Shown piece after piece: positions 1 through 11,077 of a stretch of 64,000 nucleotides of DNA. The notes under the pieces were generated by a model. The model worked only from the letters and a program-made list of their open reading frames with translations. It was not told the origin of the DNA and ran no database searches. Numbering within the stretch: position 1 is the first letter of the stretch; each line of letters opens with the position of its first letter. Where the stretch lies: positions 558,001 through 622,000 of the forward strand of contig WACJ01000524.1 of the NCBI GenBank assembly GCA_008973525.1, written 5' to 3'. A program made the position numbers and the translations under genes. The DNA comes from Stenopsyche tienmushanensis (lineage: Eukaryota > Arthropoda > Insecta > Trichoptera > Stenopsychidae).

Positions 1-1064
1 TGCAGGCAATTTGTGTACGCTAACGCTTTTATTAACATATTGAACAAACAAAGGCTCATCGACTACATCATGATATAAAATAATCATATATGTCCGAACA
101 TATTTAAGTTTCAGTTCAATTACGATTTCAACATATTTTGAAACGGTCATTAGCATTGATTTTTCAAATCTCTGTGAAATATCTTTACTTTCAATATAGA
201 ATTTGTGTATGGAATGCTTTTTAGAATTTCGATTCATATTTCATTCCAAATACACGCCAATATGAATTCTTCGGTCGATGATTGATCAGATTTTGTCGTG
301 ACTGGCATCCACTTTTTTTTATAAGGACAATCAAATATTTATTTTCGACCCCGGGAAACCTCACCCACAACTTTCAAATGCGAACATTTAATATACTTCT
401 GTCTGGCTCTTAATCGAAAAAGTTTTCATTTACACAGCGAAACAAAAGCAACCTCGATCAAGGCGGACCTTCTGCAGGTATTGTTTCCATCTCGTCAAAA
501 GAAAGTGTTCCGAAGGTCTCGAATTGTGGATTTATAATTTTCATATTTATAAGGAGTCTTTTTTAATGCGAAAACTTTACGGCGAAATTATAATAAAGTA
601 ATTTGAATTTGTGAAGGCGAATGCGAAACCCATCTTTGATTTCGCTGATGAAAATGTTTTTGGAAATCGATGTAATAAGGAATATTGTTCAATTATATGA
701 GACAGAAAACATTTGATTGAATGGAATGTCCACCAAGAGCTTGAAGCAGAGAGTATTTTTACAAATATGATTATACGCTATAATAAAATGTGTTTTGGCA
801 TCTTGTGCACATACTGAAATTATTATTTTGTTTGGTGTGATTTGGGATTTTTGTATAAAAACTGTGAAAATATTCCTTTATAAAAGGAAGCTTATTTTTT
901 ATGCATACATTTAAGGTTGGTGCAGTTGAAGTTTAGTGCAATTTTTACGGCTTTGTTTTATACGAATTGGAGTTTCTAAATGTTGGTGTTCCATATGTTG
1001 CTCTAGATGTGAACGTTGATCGAATCAGTATGTTTTACATTAATTATTTATTGGAGGCCAAAAG
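1..1064. other. AT-rich non-coding DNA
   Basis: No cadherin exon, RNA gene or recognisable element was seen. The reading frames here are short and broken. Confidence 0.6.
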
Positions 1065-1372
1065 ACCACTGCGTCGACGAAAAATTTAGTACAGCGCCCT
1101 CACGGCTGCCAATCCGCGGGCTCTAGTCCCCGAAACTTGAGTTCCCCACCTCAGTCTTCTGTCCAAAGTCACCCCCAAGTATTTCACTTTGGGTTTCCAT
1201 TTGATGGAGCTGGATCAATTTGACGATATTTGTGTTTCACATAGAACAAGATAGCTTTAGGTAACCCATTGTTTATTTTAAGTGTTAGGTGTCGTCGACG
1301 TAGAGTGCGAGGTTTGTTGAAGATGTGTTGGTAGATCGTGTAAAAATATATTAAATAGATGGTCATTATTAA
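1065..1372 (-). mobile_element. Non-LTR retrotransposon (Jockey/CR1-like) reverse-transcriptase fragment, broken
   Basis: Read on the - strand in shifting frames, this contains in order LFNIFLHDLPTH, then STNLALYVDDT (the YxDD catalytic box at 1288-1302), PKAILFYVKHKY and KVKYLGVTLDRRLRWGTQV. These match the order of reverse-transcriptase motifs in Jockey-like LINEs: the FxxDLPT region, the YADD box, KxxAILF and the YLGVxLD box. Frameshifts occur between the YVDD box and AILF and again before YLG, and some 40-50 residues normally found after YADD are missing. It is therefore a dead 5'- and 3'-truncated copy. The family call rests on motif recall, not on a search. Confidence 0.8.
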
Positions 1373-4300
1373 TAATATTCATACTAAGTTCATCCAGTCT
1401 AAATATCACTTAAATGTATGAGATTCATCATAAGTACTTACTTACAACTACTTATTTATGAACTATCGAGTCAATTTGCCGAAAAGGATTTGATCTTAGA
1501 TTTTTCTGAATATTCTATAATAAATACGCAATCTACGTAGGCAGACTTAACGAAGAGCTCGGCATCACGTCTCGTACCGAAAATAATCGAATTGAACATC
1601 TCGAGCCAATGATACCAATCAAATTTTGTTGAGTTGGTAACTCGCTCAGTTCCCATGGACATAACAATGAGTAATTCGGTGAACACACTCTTATTCCCGA
1701 GTGGCTTGTGGTTATAGGGGAAAACTCCTCATGTCGTATATTGAATTGGCTCAGGAGGTCCAGAAGAGGGTCGCAGGTTCGTCTACCAATCGTACTTATT
1801 GCCAGATGTTCAATAGTCAGGCCATTACTACATCGAATGGCGTTCAGAGTATGCAATCTGAATTTATTACTCGTATAATTCTAAATAATTTAATGCTTTT
1901 TTGACTATATCGATCTTAAAATCAATAAAATATTATGGTAATATTATTTTCTGTATGCCATTTATAAAATATCCATCGTTAAATGGATATACCATTGCGT
2001 TGTTTTTATTTAGAGATACAAAATTTACCCTTTTTCGATAATTTAAGCGAAAAAGCGTCACGTCGTCACTTTGAAGTTGCTTGTTATTATCCTTCGACCA
2101 GTGTTGTTGACACGAGTTTTGTCGTCATTTATGTAGAGGCTGCCTATACTCTCGGATGTCTTCTTGTTTTTAGCGTTTTTATTTTTGAGACAATTGACAG
2201 CCAAGATCTGGGTACGCTAGTGCTGTCGTCTCTTCTGTTGATTGTGGAGTTTATTCTCTTTTCAATTGTTAGTACCTCTCATGTAATTCTCTGCATTTTA
2301 ATGTCGAAGCTTTCAATGGTCGCTAGGAGTTTTGTTCTTCATAACATGTTCGGTCAACGCCGATTTGTATAATAGTCCAGCTGCAAGATACTCGAGATTT
2401 TTTTCCGTTCAAAAGGTTGTGCTTTCCCGTATTTCAAGAGTAAACGGCTAATGGCGTCGATAATGCATGAAAGAAATCGTGTTTTTAAACATTGCTAGGT
2501 GGATCTTGAAGTTATTTTTCTATTCCACTAAATGGGTTTCATTTTTTGCCGGAGTTCTTTTAATTCTTCTTTAATGTCAGTTCATACACTCTGCTCATAT
2601 TAGAGTTTTGGTGACGTTAAGTGGAGGGTGACCCTGTCTGATTTAATTAATAGTCTCAAAATTAATTATTTTTAGGGAAATATGCATCTAGATGATCTAA
2701 CGAAAACTTTTCGAATATCCCAAGTTTTTCCGAATATCCCAAGAAATTGTATAATGAGATTCAAAATAATGATCCACTCTGCCATCCATTGATCGAAATT
2801 GTTTATAAAGGATATTTAATGATGTTTTTTCCCCATGTTTTTTCCCTATTGTGATATAAAATCATATTCGCTTATTATTTGTTTGAAAATACATCTCGAA
2901 CGACATCCCTTTGGGAAACGTGTGACCTAAGGCTGTTTTACGCTATTATATTTCTTCGCTCGTCGTTTTGCGCAGAAAGCAAGGTATTTCTTGATAAATT
3001 ATTATCGGGACCCTTATCATCCTCCTTCGAAGACCACCGGTGTATCGGAATTGCTAAAGTTTTCCGAGGCCGAAGAGCGCGGTTCTCCCATGGAGTAGCT
3101 TTCGGCAGCACTTTATTCGCAAAATGGCTTCGTTATTCATCCTTAACTTTGGCGAGGACAAAGATTAAACGCTGGATTTACTTGAAAAATCTCTGCAGCG
3201 TACTTGTATTTACTCCATATTTCAGTTGGCCTAGTTTACTAACTACTAGACTTAACCAAAATCGGGAAAGCGGTCTACACTTTCCGCAAAGACCTATTTA
3301 TTTTTGTTTAATGAAAGCCGCTTGTTGTTATCCCGTTTTTCATATTAATCTTTTGGGGGGGTCCTTTTTTTAAGCGCAATAACGTGCGTGATTTATGTGG
3401 AGAAAATGTAGCAAATTATATAATTCGGGTATATGTATGTTTCGTTTTGGAGGTAGCTCGGGGTTTTTGATATCCATCTTTTCGTAAGCAAAATAACCTA
3501 TTGAGTCATGAATTATGACGGGCGCAGCTTGAATCAGTCGTTCTCAAACGCTATGTAAGATTTTTTTGACAAAGCAAGCGCGAGTATTATAAATGGATGT
3601 TAGTTGAAAAGAGTTTTTCGAGAAGATTTTGAGAATTTTGTACTATGTGTAATATACATAAATATTTTATATATAAGCCCATGACGCAATTTCTTATGGG
3701 ATAACACGAGTTTGGATATGGACGGTTTAATCCCAAGGGTGAGTTTGGACCCTGAAATATTTATGATTTACGTCATATTCATAACAGTTCTAAATAGGAT
3801 CATTATCCCTGATATCCAGAATCTATTTTAGCCTCCAAATACACTATGTTGTACCTATATTTTTAATACATTTATAGGAAGAATGATTGAATATAATAAT
3901 AATATATATGATAGTATTTTCGACATCCTTTGCTCGATAAATCTGTTTAATTGGTATATTTTATACTACTCACTTCATTTTTCTACCCATATCATTACGT
4001 TATTTGTCTATACAAATAGTTTATTTTTTGGTTTATAAATGTTTCTACCTAAGACTTTATAAAGATTTGAATATATGATTGTCATCAAGTTAAAAATATT
4101 TAATGGTGATATATTGTTGCTTAATTAAAGTTTATTTTATTCAGGTCAATCATAATCCATTAAATAATAATATGCAACATATTTTTGATCACACTTCTCG
4201 ATATCCAATTTGTCCGCATTTCGTAATTTCAATTAGGGTTGTTAATGATATTACGACGAGGAGGAGGTTCTAATATAATCCTTATCTCAAATTTACCAAG

Positions 4301-7300
4301 TTTCCTTATACATAATAGAGTTTCATGTTATTTGATCTATGGGAATAAATATTGCTGCCTGATAAGGTCGGTAATTTATGGTGTATAACTTCTGCTCTAA
4401 TTTGTCACCACTAACGATGTTTATTTATCGAAGACAAATGTGTTACATGAATATTCACACCGTCGCAAGTTTATATATGGGGTGCCTAATAGGAGCGACG
4501 AGGTCGCGAACGTTTTGCGACCTTAATATGGTTCATTTTTCAAATAGGACGCGTTTTCCGGGAATGTTTGGTTTTGTCAAAATTAAATTTGACGCCTATA
4601 AGAAGCAGCCGAAAGGCTTCTTTATTAACCCCTTAAACACATTTCGTAATGCTGCGGTGAACTTCAAGTCTCGTAGCATTAATCTTAAATACGTTTATGT
4701 ACATTGTCCGCCTTCGTATTGTATATTAGTATCCTCTTTTATGCTTGGCTAAACAATAGAAGCCTCCAAGAATGGGGTTGACTCTATTTTAGAGAAAACC
4801 AGGTGGGTTATTTTATTATTTATATCGGCAACCAGTCTTTACGGTCTAAGATACTGGCGGCGGTATATGAAATTCTATTCGTACTGGAATTTCGAGCTCT
4901 TCAAAGAAAATGTTGACGTGTTATACATTTTTGATTCTGTGGTGCACAGTGTTTATGGAATGTCAATATTGATACTAAAAAGTGAGTTGTAATTCTTAGA
5001 AACGATATTTTTTTCGCATGAATATCAAATTTCTTAAATAAATTAAGAGCTCGTACGATAGATTAGCGTTTCCAAATTTATTTTAAAATTGTAAACTTAA
5101 TTATTTTAACAATCATGTTAATGTGATATAATCTAATCATTAGATAGATCATAGAAATTTTTTTTTAGTATGATGCCGTTTTCAGTAAATATGTTTGTTC
5201 AATAATCTCTAAAAAATGTAATTTTTTCTACATAACGTGAAATATCTAGAGTAGTATTTTATTAGAATTTATCGCTTGTCCTTTAGAAAGCAATCCACTC
5301 TACGAGTGGAATGCTCCGGTGAATCGATGATGTCATATGAATCATTTATAGCGATGTATAAATCATTCCAATATTACTTAAGTTTTTTTCAACCATTAAG
5401 CATTATTTCTGTCTAGTACTAAAATACATACCTAGCAAATTATCTTTCAAAGGGAAAAAAAATAATGCAACAGATTCTCTATAAATTTTAAACACAATTT
5501 CTTAACTCCTCTAAATTATTTCATTGACGATTAACTAGACTTACATTGATTGGAATTATATATATTCTTTTAAATAAATTTTACTTGTCTAAGAGCCACA
5601 CCGGGATGAATATAAATTATTAATAATTTATCCTATTAATTCTTAGAGTGTATGAAAAATTTTCTTAGCTGAAATGGTCCCAGAATAGCTCGTACATCAC
5701 GATTTTGCGACCACTGTCCTGATACGTGTGCAATGCTCTTTTATAGGCTCCAATGAGACCATTAGGGCATGCATATCTTTTTAACCCGTACGTGCTGAAA
5801 CTCCAAAGAACCGCAGTTGCTTACCAATTCACTTTAATAGCTGTTTCTGCAGTACTGCATTCTATTGCCAAATTGCACATATTTATTTTGCACCCCTTCA
5901 CACGTAAACCCTACAGTTATGATAATCGTCATCCACCCCAAGATGCTCTGTAAGATTTATGATTAGCCTTCGAGGCAATTGTTTGTTCGGTTTCCAGCAG
6001 CTGAAAGTTTAAAAGGCAAATAATATTCGCTTGAGAGCTTCTATAAAATTGTCTAGGTACTCCTTAAATATTTTATATCACGCAATTTTATTATTTTTGT
6101 AAAAACTATGTAATATTAGTTCAATTTTCACCAATTTGTCGCGCCGTATGACCTACCCACTATCATTTTAATAAGCTTTATTCTGTAAATGGTGTCTCAA
6201 GTTATTGTCAATTCTTATACTACACCTTTTTCTAGCTGATTTAAGGTTTTGCGAAATCGCAGTAAACTTTGGGGTACTAACAAATAGCTAATATAGCCTA
6301 GTTATTTTTTAAATTTATACAATTTTTTTTGAAGTAAAACTATTCAAATATTTGGGTGTTACAGGTCTTTTTCGATAAAACATGTTTGATTTCGTATATA
6401 TAATATAAGTAGTAAATATTGTAATCGACGATCATAGATTGCAGCGATTTCATATAAAAATATTGAGAAAACGTATATGCTAATCAGAAGTGCAATTTTA
6501 CGTTGGCGCTCATTTTACGAGGAAAAGCATAAAAGGATCGCTGGAAAGCAGAGTGAATGGCCAATAACAGAACCCGATATGGTATGTAAGAATTAATAAA
6601 CATGCATAGAAAAATGTATGCAAATGACCATTGCGTGATTTTCGGCCATAAAATTCGCTCTATATAGTGGGCTAAATAAATTATTGCGTCGGAGGACTCG
6701 CATATATTCGAAATTAGCCTCGTGGATGTTTATTCAGCTTTTCCATTTCATCTCGTTGAATAATGGCTTTCCTTTTACTTGAGAAAAAAGAGGCGATAGC
6801 CGCTTAGAAAAGCAATTTCGTATTTTTGCCTTATATATTTCCGCTCTTTTTTTTACTGGCATGACAAATTCGAAGATACGCAAAGTATGCTCACATGCTT
6901 TTATGTACCCTCGAAGAGCATAAATTCTGTTGCTTAGCATAAAAAAGCACGTACTCATAATCAGATTTATTGACGACGAAATTTTATTTTTGTATTTTCG
7001 CATATGTAATTGTCTTGCTTCGTAGGAAAATATGATTTGAATATCATCCGGCGATATTTTAATTACTAACTTTTTTCGTTTGTTATATGTAGCCGATTGG
7101 AAACGCAATCTTCATACAAGAATGACACTGTGTGCACTGCTTCGGCATTAACGGATTCTATTCACAGAATTTAGCCTCCATTCCTGGCACCTTTATTTGA
7201 TACCTAAATTTCCATCGGTGGTCGTTAAGTGATTAAATTTATGCGTCCCCAGCAACGTAGGGAAATTCAATTCCATGGTAAGTCGTCAGGACGCTTTCCG

Positions 7301-7797
7301 CATCCTTGGTTATATACATGGATTGTATGGAACTCAACTGGGATTATTAACAGCACAATAAAATGCTTTCACCCTTTCCTATAGCCGAGAATCACCCTCG
7401 CTCTTAACTATCGCTGACACCTTGTTTAGATTGTAATCTGTCAACGGCATTGCTGTTGTGATTAATTTTATTGTGATGCCACGTGCCTAGATCTTGACTC
7501 TGAAACGAAATAATTTAATTTCGATTTTAACATCTCCAGCACAGCTCAGAACTTTTCAGTTTAGAACCGAAAAATATGTAGGAGTGTTTTTGAATCGTAT
7601 TTTCACATGATTTATAAAATAAATTTTTGATATGAATTATATTATATTTCAAAATAAATTCCTTTAATGTTCTAATATCCCATCTAAAAGAGAGAGATAT
7701 AATAGTTATAACGAGATTTATAGACCAAGCTTAAATTTTACATTATTTTAAAAATTGTACTATAAATACACTAACTTGTATTTACGTACGTACTTAC
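1373..7797. other. AT-rich non-coding DNA, no recognised gene
   Basis: Open frames at 1471-1856 (-), 1983-2372 (+), 2879-3373 (+), 4378-4752 (+) and 6734-7108 (-) reach 107-164 codons. None shows a recognisable domain, plausible start context or splice-linked partner, so I treat them as chance frames. The 1471-1856 frame lies near the LINE fragment and might be an unrecognised part of it. A small hairpin with a TAC loop lies at 5290-5314, with 10 of 11 pairs matched. Confidence 0.55.
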
Positions 7798-8418
7798 TTG
7801 TTTGCAGCATTGATTTTTTTGTATCAGGATATTTATTTCTATAAACCTTTTCTAACAAAAGCGAAAATTGCTTTTGCTCTTCGTCGATTGTCGTCAACGT
7901 ATTATACTCCTTTATTAAGGCAACGCTCAGCAATATCATTCACTACTCGCATAGAGTGGACCATTTTCTTTGCAGCCTTAAAATCAGAGTCATCCTTCCA
8001 AGTTTCATCCTCTTAATTCAAAAACTGTGATGAGATATCTAGTATCTGGAAAAGTCATTAATATATTGATAGTCACAAAGTCTTTAATGCTTTTTTCGGT
8101 GATGTGTTCGACATTAATGCTTTTTATTTTCAAGCAATCTTCTACATCTTCGATTCATAGTACATCTACTATATTTTGCTTATCTTTAACTGAAAGTTCG
8201 TCGTCAAAAAGTGCAAAAGACATAAACTTTTCCGATAAGTACCATAAATGGCCCAGTATTTTGTTCATGTCGACTTTGGCCGTTGTTTGGTTTATATTTT
8301 CAAAGGATACCAGGTCTTTTAATAATTGTAAGTCGTTTCTTGGTGCTGAATATCCGACAGGGTCTTGAAACCAATATTTTATATATATTACAACTGTGAA
8401 AAGACAAATATCTTTCAC
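7798..8418 (-). pseudogene. Decayed mobile-element ORF of an unnamed metazoan repeat family
   Basis: The - strand carries an 87-codon open stretch (8418-8155) with YWFQDPVGYSAPRNDLQLLK followed by LGHLWYLSEKFMSFALFDDE. After stops and shifts the similarity resumes with KSIKDFVTIN, then DFKAAKKMVHSMRVVNDIAE near 7950 and finally TIDEEQKQFSLLLEKVYRNK to about 7805. I recall this motif order (APRNDL, HLWYLSEE, VVNDxAERG, DEEQKQ) from a repetitive protein family common in arthropod and cnidarian genomes, apparently carried by mobile elements, but I cannot name the element class with confidence. At least three disruptions make it a pseudogene. The opposite-strand frames here (7798-8368) are shadows. 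Confidence 0.65.
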
Positions 8419-9456
8419 TGTTTTAATTTAAATAAAAAAAATCAAGTAACATAAGTTGAAATAAGTGCGTATAATTGAGGAAACAAAAAGCACGCACTCT
8501 CGCTAATGACTGAATTTGAAGTAAGGAGCAAGGCAGGGCTCAATCTCAATACGTACCCGCAGTAAAGAATTAAGAAAGGGGGGAAGGGGAGGAGGGTTGA
8601 CTGTAGTGAAGTAGTGAGTCTTTCTGCAATTTTTTACTTCAAAATAGACTAATAAACATACTAGAATCAATAAGTCAGATTAACAGTTAAGTGGCCATAC
8701 AACGTTTTTTTCTGAAACATTGACTTATAGTATCGAACTTTAAATCTCTTTTTTTTTTAAATAAAAATACGTATTCATTTTTTTAGGGCAGAAAATCATA
8801 TGAGGGGGTGACCGCTCAATTTTTTAAATATTCAGAATGGAAAAGTAGCATGCTGATTGTTTATATTAATTCCAGTGATATTTGTATACTGTTACATAAC
8901 TTTTATCGTCAAATAACAAAATAATATTGAAAGTAAACACCAGATAAATACATATCGATACGATATTAAATTTATATTTGTTGAACAATATTTTTCGAGC
9001 ATTTCTTTTGATGAAAGTTTACTCGGCAGTGTAAACAAGTAGATTCCTGAAATGCGATGGCGATTGTTTGATTCTATACAGAGGCGATACAGACCTATTC
9101 TATTGATGTGCTTTAAAAGAAAAAAAAAGTGTCCTATAAACATATTATTCACAAATGGAGTCATATAAATATATTTATATAGACTTTAGGGTCTTAGAAA
9201 AAAATTAAAGATGGAGTTGGTAAAATAATTCAGCTCCGAAATTTGGTGAGAATTTTCAGCCGTTCGCTGAATAAAAAAATCGGGGGCGAGACGTCAAATT
9301 ATATCAAACGAACGGGGGAAAATTCTCAATTTTGCGACGATCAACGAAATGGAATATATGTGATATTTTCATCCCTTTTTTGCATATTTATTTTATACTA
9401 TGGATGAAATATTTTATAAAATGACCGATTGATCAGGCTCATCTTTTACACCCGCT
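8419..9456. other. AT-rich non-coding DNA
   Basis: This stretch includes a purine-rich patch at about 8575-8600 (runs of G and A). It holds no gene or defined repeat that I can support. Confidence 0.55.
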
Positions 9457-11077
9457 TTAAGGGGTTACATGGGTTTCGCAGTTTGAAAAAATCGATTTTT
9501 TTTTAATTATCTTATTAATTTCTACAACATCTCGAGAATATTATCCTAAATTTTTAAGTCGATTCAAATAAAAGTTTCGGAGATACAACCCAGGGAAGGT
9601 GCGTGCTCAAAGTCAGTCAAACATACTCTGGTATTCTCAAAGCCCAACCTTACGGTGAAGATCTTCTTATCAACAAAAAAGAATACGTTGGACATGTGCA
9701 GAAGATGATGGGTACCCATTTACGTGATTTAGTCAACAAAATAGCTGAGGAAAAAATAGTCAACGGTAAAAAAACTAGAAAAAAAACTCTTTCTGGCAAT
9801 GGTAAACTTACTGGTAAATTAATTGATAAATTAACTGTTTATTATGGTTTGGCAATAAGAAGAATTTTGTGAGTCAGCGGAAAAATGAAAGACGCTATAT
9901 GGGCTACGTATTATCACTACAGCTCTACAGACAAAAATCCTCAGCACGGAAATTTCCCGAAAGGTCCAGATTCCTGGTGCGCTTGGCAGCGAGCATCGGC
10001 TACGAACACTCTTTAATCATTCAAACATGATTATACTCCATTACCAAATTATGTTTTGACTACAATGAAACCTATCTATGAAGATCTCAGTAAAAATGAG
10101 CTTCTGGAGCGGTGTGTTGGTGGTTTCACACAAAATAATAATGAAAGCTTGAACCAAAATACTATATCTGGAAGGTTACTCCAAAAATACTTCCTGCTGG
10201 TTCAAAGATCGTTAATATTGCTGCATTAGTCGCTGCTTGCACTTTTAATGAAATAGCATTAGCTTTATTATTATTTATGCACGGTATGGATTAAAAACTT
10301 GGTTGAAATTCCCACGAATATGTCCGAAATTCAGATGAAGACCGTATGTGCGCAGCCGAAAAAAAATCAGCGAGCGAGACTCGCGAAGCTAGGATTCATC
10401 ATAGACAAGAGAAAAAGGATGCCCTGGACGTTGTAGTTACTGTAGGTTCTTTACTTTATGGCCCAGGAATCGATGATTCAATGTAAGTTACAAAAAAAAA
10501 AAAAAAATCCAGTTTTATTGTTACTCAAAACTTTAAACGCGTTTTTCTCGAAACTGTGTTTTCAAAGTCGTTTGTCAAAATTTCTCAAAAACTACTTAAC
10601 CGATCTTGATGAAATTTTACACTAACCTTCAAGATATAATTCACAAGAACTTGGACGAAGGACTCTTTTTTTTTTCAATCACAACTATTAAAAAAAATAT
10701 ATATATTGAGCAAATTTCACCAAAATTTGCATTTTTTTGTAAAAAGGTCTACCAAAAATCCAATTTTCTTTTTTGTTTTTTTTCCTTCGTTCAGATTTTA
10801 GTTTATAGTCTTAACTAAAAATAAGGATATTTTTTTTAAATTTAAAATGATCCTGTCATGAGTTCTACTGTCAAGACGCTTTTTGGAGGGTCACGGGAAA
10901 TGACGTCACAATGGCGGAGTTTTGAATATTTTCTTTTGAAAATTTCAAAAATTCTTTTTCAAATGTAAATCTTTATGAATATAAAAAGTTTGAATAAAAT
11001 ATTTCAATTTTTACATTAAAAAAAAATTGTTGAAAATAGACCTTTTTTTCGCCGAGTAAACCCATGTAACCCCTTAA
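9457..11077 (+). mobile_element. TTAA-flanked DNA transposon (Kolobok-like), about 1.6 kb
   Basis: The left end at 9457 reads TTAAGGGGTTACATGGGTTT, and the right end (11058-11077) is its exact reverse complement, 20 of 20. The element is therefore bounded by TTAA target duplications with 16-bp terminal inverted repeats beginning GGGGTTACATGGG. Inside is a degraded transposase (9603-10486) followed by about 600 bp of AT-rich sequence with a 16-A run (10492-10507). TTAA target sites are typical of the Kolobok and piggyBac superfamilies; the transposase type points to the former. The 5' half of the transposase is deleted, so this copy is not autonomous. It probably lies in the long 5' intron of CadN. 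Confidence 0.9.
9603..10486 (+). pseudogene. Degraded transposase (arthropod Mutator-like/Kolobok-type), C-terminal part
   Basis: An 89-codon stretch contains KKEYVGHVQKMMGTHLRDLV and GNGKLTGKLIDKLTVYYGLA. After an in-frame TGA at 9870-9872 the same frame continues with MKDAIWATYYHYSSTDKNPQ and FPKGPDSWCAWQ. A TAA follows, then PLPNYVLTTMKPIYEDLS and TQNNNESLN. A single-base shift near 10166 leads into WKVTPKILPAGSKIVNIAAL, and the frame ends LYGPGIDDSM and TAA at 10484-10486. This motif order is that of a large arthropod transposase family that I recall as carrying a Mutator-like transposase domain. The N-terminal half is missing. With few disruptions in about 290 codons, the copy seems moderately young. 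Confidence 0.85.

Noticed and set aside
1471..1856. Overlapping - strand frames next to the LINE fragment
   Set aside because: I could not match them to endonuclease, reverse-transcriptase or RNase H motifs, so I did not extend the LINE over them.
2879..3373. Longest non-cadherin open frame, 164 codons on the + strand
   Set aside because: It starts at TTG, has no recognisable domain, and shows no codon or splice evidence; treated as chance.
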